From positions 1 through 12,834 of the forward strand of contig JAEYTM010000311.1 of NCBI GenBank assembly GCA_023434015.1: DNA of 12,834 bases, read 5' to 3'. Each line of letters begins with the position of its first letter. Positions within the stretch are counted from its first letter, which is position 1. Both the position numbers and the translations under genes were made by a program. The notes beneath the pieces are model-generated. The model was not told the DNA's origin, searched no databases, and saw only the letters and a list, made by a program, of their open reading frames with translations. The DNA comes from Pseudomonadota bacterium (GTDB lineage Bacteria; Pseudomonadota; Alphaproteobacteria; Caulobacterales; Caulobacteraceae). Shown here one piece after another: positions 1 to 7,586 of this stretch.

Positions 1-1063
1 CGCTGTCGACAGCCTGGGGGCAGGCGGCGAAATAGGCGGCCTCGTCGAAGTCGCCGGCGGGCCAGGCGCCGTCGAAGCTGCCGACCTCCAGGTAATGCAT
101 CAGCGGGTTCGCCTGGACCTCCGGCGAGCCGCCCATTTGCTGAACGTAATAGGTGGGATTGAAATGCGGGGTCGGGCTCTTGCGGGCGGGACCGCCGACG
201 CGAAGGAAGTCGGTCACCGGCTCCGCGCGCGCCGCCCGGCCGGCCTGAGCGGCCCAGTGGCCGGCGTCGATCAGGGGGTGCGGGTCAAGACCCTGGGCGA
301 CGCCGTGCACGACATAGTGCAGCAGGGGGGCGACGCCCGCGGCGGCGACTTCTGGATAGCGCTCCAGGTACCAGGCGCCGGCGAACAGCGGATGCGGCTC
401 GAGTCCCTGCCGCCAGCCCTCGCGCAGATAATGCACGAGGGGATTCTCGCCCGACTGCGCGATCGCCTCGCACTGGCCGACGTAGAAGCGCAGATCGAAC
501 AGCGGGTGCGGATCGAGGCCTTCGGCCGCCCCCCGGAACAGGAAGTGCTGCAGGGCGGTGAGCCGGCCGAGGTGGGCGCCCACCAGCGCGCGATAGGCGG
601 CGACATCCAGCAGCGGGTGAGGATCGCGTCCTTCGCGGTCCCCGAGGACGAGGTAGTGGGCGAGCGGCGCCCAGGCGCTGCCGGCGAGCCCGGGATTTTC
701 AGAAAGATAGGCGGCCTGATCGAACAGCGCCCGCGGCCGCACGGCGGGATCGGGACCGGCCCGGACATAGGCCGTCAGGCCGGCGGTCGCGTCCGGCGAT
801 TCGCCCAGGCCATTCTGCAGCGAGCGATCCCAGGCGCCCGAGGCGGCCAGTAGCAGGGCGCGTCCCGGCCATTTCGCGCGGGCGAGCAGGCGGCCGAGCC
901 GCAGAGGCAGGGCGCGTCCGGCGTGCGGCCCGTAGCGTCGGCGGCTGACGGCCTGGAATCTGAGCCAGCGATCCTGCGCCAGACGTTCCCGCTCTGCCTT
1001 GAGCGCCCGGCGGCGCGCCATGAGGGCCGCGGGATCGGCGGCTGGCGACGGAACGTCCACCAC
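1..1063 (-). CDS. Tandem-repeat protein, C-terminally cut by the window edge
   Basis: About 354 codons are visible and the frame is still open at base 2, so the C-terminus lies outside the window. Residues 1-110 are basic and helical, rich in Arg and Ala. From residue 113 seven copies of a 38-residue module follow, starting near residues 113, 151, 188, 226, 264, 301 and 339. Their signatures are LFD, a Tyr about five residues later, PLxHYL and GxxEGxDPHP. The same module is in the genes at 2305 and 5417. I chose GTG 1063: it has GAG six bases upstream and lies 7 nt after the sulfotransferase stop, which suggests translational coupling; ATG 1021 is the alternative. No signal peptide or catalytic motif is visible. 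A glycosyltransferase domain could follow outside the window, as in the gene at 2305. The frame is confident because of the repeats; the function is unknown. Confidence 0.75.
   Translation of the reverse strand, partial: MVDVPSPAADPAALMARRRALKAERERLAQDRWLRFQAVSRRRYGPHAGRALPLRLGRLLARAKWPGRALLLAASGAWDRSLQNGLGESPDATAGLTAYVRAGPDPAVRPRALFDQAAYLSENPGLAGSAWAPLAHYLVLGDREGRDPHPLLDVAAYRALVGAHLGRLTALQHFLFRGAAEGLDPHPLFDLRFYVGQCEAIAQSGENPLVHYLREGWRQGLEPHPLFAGAWYLERYPEVAAAGVAPLLHYVVHGVAQGLDPHPLIDAGHWAAQAGRAARAEPVTDFLRVGGPARKSPTPHFNPTYYVQQMGGSPEVQANPLMHYLEVGSFDGAWPAGDFDEAAYFAACPQAVDS
2..730 (-). repeat. Seven copies of the ~38-residue PDV/PLxHYL module
   Basis: The copies are protein-level tandem repeats of 37-38 residues, diverged in DNA. 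Copies 1-4 are well conserved, with phrases such as PLAHYL, PLLHYV and DPHPLFD. Copies 5-7 are degenerate: DPHPLID is followed by a weak copy, and the last ones begin HFNPTYY and DFDEAAYF. The last copy is cut by the window edge. Confidence 0.8.
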
Positions 1064-1070
1064 GGTCGAC

Positions 1071-2168
1071 TCAATTGTCGGCAAGGATCGAATCGAGGCG
1101 GCGGGCGGCTTCAGACGCATCCCGGCGCAGGACGTCGAGCTGCATCTGCAGGCGCTCCACGTCGGCCCGCCAGCCGGCCTCGAGTTCGGCGCGGTCGGCC
1201 GTCATGCGGCGCTGTTCGAACTCCAGCTTCTGGCGGGTCTCCAGCAGTTCGACGCGCGTGGCGTCGAGGTCGCGGGTGATCGGCGAGATCAGCATCCCGG
1301 TTTCCTCGCGGCGCCGCAGAAGTTCGCGCGCGGCCGCCTGCAACGGCGCCGGGTCCGGCGCGGCGCCGGCCGCCGCGGCCCGGAACCATCCGTAGACCGA
1401 GGCGGTCAGTTCGCCCGCCCAGCCCAAGGCCTCCAGCTCGCCGCCGGCCGCGTTGTGGCGCAGATCGGGGGTGAGGAAGCGGTCGATCTCGGCCGCCGCG
1501 GCGTCGTCCAGCCGGGGCAGGGGCGCACCGTGGGCCGCCTCGATCCGCGCCGCCTCGCCGCGCCAGTCCGACAGCAGGGCGTCATAGCCGACGAAGGCGC
1601 GGGGCAGGTCCCGGCTGTGAGCCTCGGCGGACAGCATGTAGGCGGTCCAGAGCAGAACCGACTTCTCCAGCGGGAAGCCATTTCGCCGCGAAAGCGAGCC
1701 GGCGACGGCCAGGGGGTCGCGGACCGGAATGACCGCGCGGGCGCCGATGTCGAGATCGTCCAGCGCATGACGCCACAGTGGCGCCAGGACGCTGACCCGG
1801 GGATCCTTCAGCAGCGGATGCCGCAGGCCACCGTATTCTTCCTCGAACAGCGCCTTGGCCCGCTTCAGCCAGACCTGCTCGTCCGGATGCGGCAGGGGGC
1901 GGAAGGGAAAGGTGAAGATGTCGTCCCAGGCCGACCCCGCGGCGCGCAGCCGTTCGCCATTGAAGATGGCGATCTTCCAGGGTTCGAAATAGCCCTTCGC
2001 GTTGTGCTCGTCGCCGGGCATGACGTTGCGCGGCAGGTCCGCGCCGGCGAGGCCGAGGAGCTGGGTCACCGCGGAGGTGCCCGACCTGTGCATACCCAGC
2101 ACGAGGTAAGCGATCCGCCGGCCGGCGGCTTGGGTCGTGGCGGTTGGGGCGGCCTTCTTCGTCGTCAT
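1071..2168 (-). CDS. Sulfotransferase family protein with C-terminal coiled coil
   Basis: This 365-residue protein probably transfers sulfate from PAPS to a glycan or other acceptor. After a short Ala/Thr-rich tail, residues 19-32 read as a beta strand plus the 5'-phosphosulfate loop GMHRSGTS (25-32). KDPR is at 121-124. VRDP at 149-152 begins an R-x7-S motif (R150, S158), the classical 3'-phosphate site of PAPS enzymes. Residues about 280-362 are charged and heptad-like, a predicted coiled coil that a minimal sulfotransferase does not need and that may mediate oligomerisation or docking. ATG 2168 has GGA six bases upstream; a GTG at 2183 would add five residues. It is first in a minus-strand pair with the repeat protein and divergent from the GT-B gene. 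The fold call is fairly sure; the acceptor is unknown and sulfation is not proven. Confidence 0.8.
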   Translation of the reverse strand: MTTKKAAPTATTQAAGRRIAYLVLGMHRSGTSAVTQLLGLAGADLPRNVMPGDEHNAKGYFEPWKIAIFNGERLRAAGSAWDDIFTFPFRPLPHPDEQVWLKRAKALFEEEYGGLRHPLLKDPRVSVLAPLWRHALDDLDIGARAVIPVRDPLAVAGSLSRRNGFPLEKSVLLWTAYMLSAEAHSRDLPRAFVGYDALLSDWRGEAARIEAAHGAPLPRLDDAAAAEIDRFLTPDLRHNAAGGELEALGWAGELTASVYGWFRAAAAGAAPDPAPLQAAARELLRRREETGMLISPITRDLDATRVELLETRQKLEFEQRRMTADRAELEAGWRADVERLQMQLDVLRRDASEAARRLDSILADN

Positions 2169-2304
2169 CTCACGTCCAGGCACGTTGTCGAACGAGCGTG
2201 GCTCTACGGGGCGGGGTCGCGGGTCGCAAGCCCTGCCGCCGGTTGATCGTCACCGCCTTCTGTTGCACAGAAGCGCTCTCCGCCGCGAAGGGAATCTACG
2301 CCTC
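2169..2304. promoter_or_regulatory. Divergent intergenic region with a 7-bp inverted repeat
   Basis: These 136 bp separate the starts of the sulfotransferase and GT-B genes and should hold both promoters. A perfect inverted repeat lies at 2257-2273: arms CTTCTGT and ACAGAAG around TGC. It could be an operator or a small hairpin in the GT-B leader. I see no convincing -35/-10 pair. The GT-B ribosome site is AAGGGA at 2288-2293, 11 bases before ATG 2305, which is slightly long. Confidence 0.45.
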
Positions 2305-4299
2305 ATGGCCGCTACGGCCCTCGCCGAGGAAGTGTATGGCGTTCTCGCCCTGGCCGTCGATCGGGGGTTCTACCGGGCCGCCTATCCCGAGTTACGCACC
2401 CTCGGCTTCGATCCGCTGAAGCACTATGCCGAGGAAGGGTGGCGCGACGGACGTGATCCCGCGCCGTGGTTCAACGTGGCCGCCTACCTCCAGGCCAACG
2501 ACGACGTCCGGGAATCGGGCGTCGAGCCGCTGCACCACTACCTGACCCGCGGCTGGCGGGAGGGTCGCGACGCGGCGCCGTCGGAGCACGGGGCCGCCTA
2601 TCTGATGACCGCCGCCCGGCGCGGCGACGTCCCGGGGTGGCGCTTCGACCCGCCGGACCCCAACGGTCCGACCCCGGAAGAGATCGCGGCTGACGCCACG
2701 GCCCGGGCGGCTGAGGCGCAGGCTCGGGAAGACCAGTTGCAGGCCGAGCGCGACGTCGTCGCCGCCGAGTTCGATGCCGAACATTATCTGGCGACCAACC
2801 CGGACGTCGACGAGGTCGATCCGCTCCGCCACTTCCTGACCCGCGGCTGGCGGGAGGGCTGCGATCCCAACCCACGGTTCTCCCTCAAGGAGTATCTGGA
2901 GACCTATCCCGACATCGCCGAGGCCGGGATCAATCCCTTCGTCCACTTCATCCGCGCCGGTCGCGCGGAGGGCCGGCTGGCGCGCAACGAACTCGGCTTC
3001 CGCTACGAGATGATCGCCGGGCTGTTGCCAGTGGAGGAGCGGGTGGCCCGCGCCGTCCGCGCGTCGAACCGGGTGAAGGCCGCCGATCCGGCGCTGCTGG
3101 CCGCGGCGTTCGCCCAGTCGCGGACCGGCCTGCGCGATCTGCACCTGACCTTCAGCCACGACGACTACACCACCAACACCGGCGGGGTGCAGCTCTGCCT
3201 CCAGCGCGAGGGCGCGCTGATCGCCGAGCTGGGGCGCGATCACCTGCATCTCTATTCGGCCAAGCCCTGGCCTGTGGTCCGCACGGCGTCCGACGCCAGC
3301 CTTCTGGGGGTGGTGCTGAACGGCCGGCGGGTCGGAAGCTTCGCGCCGCAGGCCATCATCGACGCCCTGGCCGTCGCGGTCGCGGCGGTCGAGCCCGGAA
3401 CCCGCAGTCTGGCGCTGCACAGCCTGCTGGGCCACGAGCCGGACCAGACCGCGGACATCGTCCAGGCCGCCGGGATCGCGGGCGGCTTCTTCTGGCTGCA
3501 CGACTTCGCCAGTCTCTGCGCCGGCTACCACCTGCTGCGCAACGATGTGGAAGACTGCGCTGCGCCGCCGCCGGACAGCCCGGCCTGCGGCATCTGCGTC
3601 TACGGCCCCTGGCGCGCGCGGCATCTGGAGGCGCACGAGCAGCTGTTCCGCCGTCTCGACCTCGTCGTCGTCGGCCCCTCGCAGCCGACCCTGGAGCTCT
3701 GGCGGCGGAGCTGGAGCTTCCCGACCCGGGGGGAGATCGTCCATCCGCACGCCCGGCTGGTGGAGCGCGCGCCGGCGCCGCCGGTTTCGCAGGAGCGGCC
3801 ATTCCGCCTCGCCTATGCCGGCATGCCGACCAGCCACAAGGGCTGGCCGATCTTCCTCGACCTGGTGAAGAGGCACGCTAAGGATCCGCGCTACACCTTC
3901 CTGCACCTGGGCGGGGTGGCCGCCGGACCCGCGACGGTGGAGTTCCACAAGGTCGTGGTGACCGGCGCGCGGCCGAACGCGATGCAGGACGCGCTGGAGA
4001 AGCTGGAGGTCGACGCCGTGCTGATGTGGCCGCTCTGCCGCGAGACATTCTCCTTCGCGGCCTACGAGGCGGTCGCCGCCGGCGCGGCCATCGTCACCGG
4101 TCCGGACAGCGGCAACGTCGCGGCGTTCGTCGAGGCGTCGGGCCACGGCTGGGTGCTGCCGGGCGAGGACGCGCTGGCGGCCGCTCTGGAAAGCGGCGAG
4201 ATCGCGTCCCTGGCCCGCGCCCGCCGCAAGCCAACGCTCTACGACCTGGCCTTCAGCGGCATGACCGTGGACCTGCTGGCGCCGGAGGTCGGCGCGTGA
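2305..4299 (+). CDS. GT-B glycosyltransferase with N-terminal repeat region
   Basis: This 664-residue protein probably transfers a sugar from a nucleotide-sugar donor during surface glycan assembly in the cytoplasm. Copies of the 38-residue module occupy about 20-92 and 156-232, split by an Ala/Glu/Arg-rich helical linker (122-155). Residues about 275-650 look like a two-domain GT-B enzyme of the GT4/GT1 type: a glycine-rich N-terminal loop (TNTGGVQ, 290-296), a Rossmann-like second half starting RLAYAG (501-506) with SHKGW, and E580-x7-E588, the donor-site motif of retaining GT-B enzymes. C418, C428 and C431 form a C-x9-C-x2-C cluster that may bind metal or form a structural knot. I chose ATG 2305 because further upstream the frame overlaps the divergent sulfotransferase gene and loses sense. 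The next gene overlaps by GTGA, so the two are probably co-translated. The enzyme class is confident; the sugar and linkage are unknown. Confidence 0.82.
   Translation: MAATALAEEVYGVLALAVDRGFYRAAYPELRTLGFDPLKHYAEEGWRDGRDPAPWFNVAAYLQANDDVRESGVEPLHHYLTRGWREGRDAAPSEHGAAYLMTAARRGDVPGWRFDPPDPNGPTPEEIAADATARAAEAQAREDQLQAERDVVAAEFDAEHYLATNPDVDEVDPLRHFLTRGWREGCDPNPRFSLKEYLETYPDIAEAGINPFVHFIRAGRAEGRLARNELGFRYEMIAGLLPVEERVARAVRASNRVKAADPALLAAAFAQSRTGLRDLHLTFSHDDYTTNTGGVQLCLQREGALIAELGRDHLHLYSAKPWPVVRTASDASLLGVVLNGRRVGSFAPQAIIDALAVAVAAVEPGTRSLALHSLLGHEPDQTADIVQAAGIAGGFFWLHDFASLCAGYHLLRNDVEDCAAPPPDSPACGICVYGPWRARHLEAHEQLFRRLDLVVVGPSQPTLELWRRSWSFPTRGEIVHPHARLVERAPAPPVSQERPFRLAYAGMPTSHKGWPIFLDLVKRHAKDPRYTFLHLGGVAAGPATVEFHKVVVTGARPNAMQDALEKLEVDAVLMWPLCRETFSFAAYEAVAAGAAIVTGPDSGNVAAFVEASGHGWVLPGEDALAAALESGEIASLARARRKPTLYDLAFSGMTVDLLAPEVGA
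2362..3000 (+). repeat. Four copies of the ~38-residue module in front of the GT-B domain
   Basis: Two copies (residues about 20-92) and two more (156-232) flank a helical linker. Each ends with a strong GWREGRD-like phrase (GWRDGRDP, GWREGRD, GWREGCDP, GRAEGR). The order PDV, then PLxHYL/PLRHFL, then GWREGRD is the same as in the two repeat-only genes. Confidence 0.75.
2541..2858 (+). repeat. Exact 24-bp direct repeat, copies 294 bp apart
   Basis: Bases 2541-2564 and 2835-2858 are identical, starting CCTGACCCGC and ending GGCGGGAGGG. They encode the LTRGWREG phrase of two modules. The spacing is 98 codons exactly, so recombination between the copies would remove the helical linker and one module's worth of sequence without breaking the frame. 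Confidence 0.85.
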
Positions 4300-5321
4300 A
4301 GGTCCTCTGCTACTCCAGCTTCACCTTCTCCTACCTGAACCGGGCGCGGGTGCTGTTCCAGACCCTGCGGCGCTTCCACCCGGACTGGGAGCTGGTGGCG
4401 CTGATCACCGATGAGCCGCCCTGGAGCTTCGACTTCAACCCGGCGAGCGAGCCCTTCGACCGCATCGTCTGGGCCCGCGACCTGGGGATCCCGGATTTCG
4501 ACGCCTGGCTGTTCAAGCACGACGTGGTCGAGGTCTGCACGGCGGTGAAGGGCCCCTTCATCCACCAGGCCTGCGCCTCGGGGGCCGACGCGGTCATCTA
4601 CCTCGATCCCGACACGGCGCTGTTCTCCAGCCTGGAGCCGCTGGAGCACCTGCTGGACGAGCACGACATCGTCCTGACGCCGCATCTCATCGAACCGAAC
4701 GTCAAGCCGACCGCCATCGCCGACAACGACCTGTCGGCGTCGCGCACGGGAATCTTCAACCTCGGTTTCGTGGCCATCCGCACCAGCGGAGAGGGCGCGC
4801 GGTTCGCCAGGTGGTGGAACGACCGGCTGCTGGCCTACTGCTACGACGACATACCCAACGGCCTGTTTGTCGACCAGCGGTGGTGCGACCATGTCCCGGC
4901 GCTGTTCGACAAGGTGAAGGTCCTGCGCGACCCGGGCTACAACGTCGCCAGCTGGAACCTCAGCACCCGCTCGGTTGCGGTCGGGAAGGACGGGGCGATC
5001 ACGGTCAACGGCGCGCCGCTGCGCTTCTGGCATTTCACCAAGCTCGGCCCTCTGGGCGACACCATGACCAAGCGCTACGCCGGGCGGAACTTCCCGGTCT
5101 ACGAGATCTGGCGCTGGTACCGGACCCTGGTCGAGGCCGCGACAGAGGCTTCGATCCCGGAGCGGTGGTGGGCTTACGACACCTATGCCGACGGGGCGCC
5201 GATCCAGAAGAGCCACCGGGTCGCCTATCGCCACCGGGAGGACCTGCAGACCAGCTTCCCGGATCCTTTCGCCAGCGGCGAAGGCAGCTACCAGAAGTGG
5301 CTGGCGGAGCAGGGGCTCTAG
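4296..5321 (+). CDS. GT-A-fold glycosyltransferase, DxD-containing
   Basis: This 341-residue protein probably adds a sugar in a metal-dependent way. It starts KVLCYSSFTFSYLNRA, a Rossmann-like strand. YLDPD places a DxD motif at D104-D106, the usual Mn/NDP-sugar site of GT-A enzymes. NLGF (155-158), DQRW (193-196) and FWHFT with H246 match the layout of GT8-like enzymes, although the family assignment is uncertain. There is no membrane segment or signal peptide. GTG 4296 is the start: GGAGG at 4283-4287 lies eight bases upstream, and the GTGA overlap with the preceding stop indicates coupling. The frame stays open upstream to 4026, but that stretch is an out-of-frame shadow of the GT-B gene. 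It ends at TAG 5319-5321. It likely acts consecutively with the GT-B enzyme on the same glycan. Confidence 0.75.
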   Translation: MKVLCYSSFTFSYLNRARVLFQTLRRFHPDWELVALITDEPPWSFDFNPASEPFDRIVWARDLGIPDFDAWLFKHDVVEVCTAVKGPFIHQACASGADAVIYLDPDTALFSSLEPLEHLLDEHDIVLTPHLIEPNVKPTAIADNDLSASRTGIFNLGFVAIRTSGEGARFARWWNDRLLAYCYDDIPNGLFVDQRWCDHVPALFDKVKVLRDPGYNVASWNLSTRSVAVGKDGAITVNGAPLRFWHFTKLGPLGDTMTKRYAGRNFPVYEIWRWYRTLVEAATEASIPERWWAYDTYADGAPIQKSHRVAYRHREDLQTSFPDPFASGEGSYQKWLAEQGL

Positions 5322-5416
5322 GCGTCCTCGTCCGCGCCTCGGCTTGACAGGGCGCCGGTCGCGCCCGAGAGAACCCCTTCGAGTCAACGGGAGGGGCCGC
5401 GGGCGCTGCGGCCGAA

Positions 5417-6625
5417 GTGTTGCCTAATTCAGCCGCTCACCCACCCGCCGGCCTGGCCGCCAAGGCCGCCGCCGTCGCCGCCAAGGTCGCAGTCCTGCGC
5501 GGAGAGCTCGGTGCGGCCGTCGGGCTCGCCCACGAGTCGCAGCTGCGTGAGGCGCTCGCCCGCACCGAACTGACCGGGGCGCTGTCCGAGGTGCTGACCT
5601 CCCGCGCGAGACTGGCGGCGCGCGAGCGCGAGGCGGGCGCCCGGGCCTACTTCCGCCATGCGCCACGTCGCGGCCCCCGACCCCGAACCCTTCGGTTCGA
5701 CCGCCTGCTGGTGTCGCTGCGAAGCTTAGGCCAGACGCTGCTGATCGCCCGGACGGGCGTGTGGCGGACCAGCGGGCGTTGGGTTCAGGACCTGCGCCAC
5801 ATCGCGGCCTACGCCCGGCGCCGCGCCAGCCCCGCGGTCTCGCCGCTCACCCTGTTCGACCAGGCCTGGTACCTGGAAACCTATCCGGACGTGGCCGCCT
5901 CGGGCGTCGCGCCGCTGGTCCATTATCTTGTGGCCGGCGCCGCCGACGGTCGCTCCCCGCACCCGTTGTTCGACGCCCGTTGGTACCTGGACCGCAACCC
6001 GGGCGTCCTGCCGCCCGGGGTCTCGCCGCTCGAGCACTTCCTGAAGATCGGCGCGGCGGAGGCGCGGGCGCCCCACCCGCTGTTCGATATCGCCTATTAT
6101 GCCGGCCAGTCCCCGGACCTCCTGCCGGGCGAGGACCCTGTCTCCCACTACATGCGGGAAGGGTGGCGGCTGGGGTTGAGCCCCAGCCCGCTGTTCGATC
6201 CGGCCTGGTACCGCCGACAGATGCCTCAGCGCAGCGCCTCGATCCCGCCGTTCCTGCACTATGTGACCACCGGGGCCGCCCAGCGGCTCTCCCCTCACGC
6301 CCTGTTCGACCCGGTCTGGTACCTGGAACAGAATCCCGACGTCGCCGCGACCGGCGCCGATCCCCTGCGGCACTTCCTGGAGGGCGGGGCCGCGGAAGGT
6401 CGCGATCCGAGTCCCTGGTTCGACATGCACGACTATGTCGCCCTGCGCGGCGACGCCCTGGCGCCGGAGGCCAACCCGCTGATCGACTATCTTCAGGGCG
6501 GCGCCTGGGAGGTGATGGAAGCCCGGCCCGGGGTGCCCATGCCGGTCTACCTGGCCACCCATCCCGAGGTGGTCCGCGACGGCCTCACGCCGCTGGAGCA
6601 CTGGGCGCGGCAGGGGCGCGACTGA
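5417..6625 (+). CDS. Repeat-only protein with helical N-terminus
   Basis: This 402-residue protein has no recognised catalytic domain. Residues 8-75 are Ala/Arg/Glu-rich and probably helical or coiled coil. Residues 90-140 are basic with a mildly hydrophobic stretch but no clear signal peptide. From residue 146 six good copies of the 37-38-residue module start at 146, 184, 222, 259, 296 and 334, and a worn seventh runs from about 373 to the end. The architecture matches the partial gene at <1-1063: helical N-terminus, then about seven modules. GTG 5417 is the first start in frame after the stop TGA at 5345; TTG 5420 is the alternative, and neither has a good ribosome site. The 95-bp gap before it contains TTGACA at 5344-5349 but no matching -10. 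The function is unknown; a scaffold or glycan-binding role is a guess from context. Confidence 0.72.
   Translation: MLPNSAAHPPAGLAAKAAAVAAKVAVLRGELGAAVGLAHESQLREALARTELTGALSEVLTSRARLAAREREAGARAYFRHAPRRGPRPRTLRFDRLLVSLRSLGQTLLIARTGVWRTSGRWVQDLRHIAAYARRRASPAVSPLTLFDQAWYLETYPDVAASGVAPLVHYLVAGAADGRSPHPLFDARWYLDRNPGVLPPGVSPLEHFLKIGAAEARAPHPLFDIAYYAGQSPDLLPGEDPVSHYMREGWRLGLSPSPLFDPAWYRRQMPQRSASIPPFLHYVTTGAAQRLSPHALFDPVWYLEQNPDVAATGADPLRHFLEGGAAEGRDPSPWFDMHDYVALRGDALAPEANPLIDYLQGGAWEVMEARPGVPMPVYLATHPEVVRDGLTPLEHWARQGRD
5852..6622 (+). repeat. Six to seven copies of the ~38-residue module
   Basis: This is the cleanest set in the window. Copies begin LFD (or WFD) and carry WYL, PDV, PLxHYL or PLEHF, and GAAEGRxPHP. 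The period is 38, 38, 37, 37 and 38 residues between the first six starts. The last copy is shortened and ends the protein at PLEHWARQGRD. Confidence 0.85.
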
Positions 6626-7406
6626 CCGGGAACGGAACGCCGAGCGCGGCGAGCTGGCGGTGGATCGTCGCATAATATTCCGGCACGTAGTGGAATGGGC
6701 TGAGTCCCCACTGATGGGCTTCGTCGGCCAGCCGGTGCTGGGGAGCCTCAACCCTGGCCAGCCGCGGCATCAAGGCCGTGAAACGCGCTTCGTAGCGGGC
6801 GAGGAGCGCGTTGTGGGCGGCGATCTGCCCGGTGCAGCCGGGCATGACCTCCACATTGTCCAGCGGACGGCGTCGCCCGGCTGGCGACACGCTGAAACGC
6901 GCCCAGCGGGCGGAGTGCAGGATGAGCCTGGCGTCCTTCAGCGGCGTGGCCCGGACGAGGGCGGAGAACTCGGCCGCCGCGCTGTCCCATAGCCTCTCGC
7001 AGCCGCTGGACATCCGCGGGATGGTGCGCGCCCGGCGGAAGGCGGGCTGGCGAAGATAGCCGCTGGCCTCCAGCTCCCAGCTGGCGGTGACGAAGGCGTC
7101 GCCGACGCTCAGAAGGTCGAAACGCTCGTCGATGAAATCAAAGATCAGGTGGGTCGGCCGGAAGGCGACGAGCGTGTTCAGGGCGGTCTTCTGCAGGTCC
7201 GCCACCATCGCCCGGTGCTGTTGTGGCCGCAGCCCCTTCGGCGGGGTCGCCGAGGGTCGGAAGCCCGCCACCGCCGGCCCGAACAGGCCGGGCAGGCTGG
7301 TGCGGGAGATGTAGAGCAGCGCCACCCCTGCGTCCGCGCGCACGGGCCACAGGTCTCGCGTTATGCAGCTGCCCAGCACAGCGACCCTCGGCAACGAGGC
7401 CTCCAC
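6585..7406 (-). CDS. DUF6270-like protein
   Basis: This 273-residue protein starts with a beta strand and a GSC turn (VAVLGSC, 8-14) followed by TRD. It then has YISRTSL, FDFIDERFDLL and a C-terminal HQWGLSPFHYVPEYY (231-245). This pattern matches my memory of DUF6270 proteins, which occur in polysaccharide loci; a SGNH-hydrolase-like role in glycan modification is possible but unproven. The tail after 260 is Ala/Pro-rich. GTG 7406 is the listed start. TTG 7394 is a real competitor because GGAGG lies five bases before it. It converges on the repeat-only gene, and the two coding ends overlap over 6585-6625. The reading frame is well supported; the family name is moderately so. Confidence 0.65.
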   Translation of the reverse strand: MEASLPRVAVLGSCITRDLWPVRADAGVALLYISRTSLPGLFGPAVAGFRPSATPPKGLRPQQHRAMVADLQKTALNTLVAFRPTHLIFDFIDERFDLLSVGDAFVTASWELEASGYLRQPAFRRARTIPRMSSGCERLWDSAAAEFSALVRATPLKDARLILHSARWARFSVSPAGRRRPLDNVEVMPGCTGQIAAHNALLARYEARFTALMPRLARVEAPQHRLADEAHQWGLSPFHYVPEYYATIHRQLAALGVPFPVSRAPAAPSAPAA

Positions 7407-7428
7407 GATCGTGCGCGATATGCGCGTG

Positions 7429-7495
7429 GCAGGCCTTTATCACGGCGAGATACGTCCCGCGGCGCCCCGCGTGCGGCCGCACGCATAAAGCCTGC
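7429..7495. repeat. Nested inverted repeat with 16-bp perfect palindrome
   Basis: The outer arms are GCAGGCCTTTAT (7429-7440) and ATAAAGCCTGC (7485-7495), complementary apart from one extra C. Directly inside the right arm is GCGTGCGGCCGCACGC (7469-7484), a perfect 16-base palindrome. TTGACA begins five bases after the outer arm. The layout suits a protein-binding site or a cruciform; in DNA this GC-rich the inner palindrome alone could be chance. Confidence 0.6.
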
Positions 7496-7586
7496 AGGAT
7501 TGACATCGCGGGGGCGCCCGAGCATCTGTCCGCGGCCCGAAATTCACCGGGCGGACCCGCGACATCGGGGCGCGACCGGTATTCAC

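Noticed and set aside
95..853. 252-residue plus-strand open frame
   Set aside because: It lies opposite the minus-strand repeat protein, whose frame shows seven recognisable modules; the plus frame only mirrors that periodicity.
2392..4146. 584-residue minus-strand open frame
   Set aside because: It is antisense to the GT-B gene, contains no recognisable motif, and is open because of the high GC and codon bias of the true gene.
4026..4295. N-terminal extension of the GT-A gene by 90 codons
   Set aside because: The translated stretch is Arg/Gly-rich out-of-frame reading of the GT-B gene; GTG 4296 has a GGAGG at the right distance.
5344..5374. Promoter before the repeat-only gene (TTGACA at 5344)
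   Set aside because: The -35 hexamer is perfect but no acceptable -10 lies 16-18 bp away; GAGAAC at 5369 is too far and too poor a match to list as a feature.
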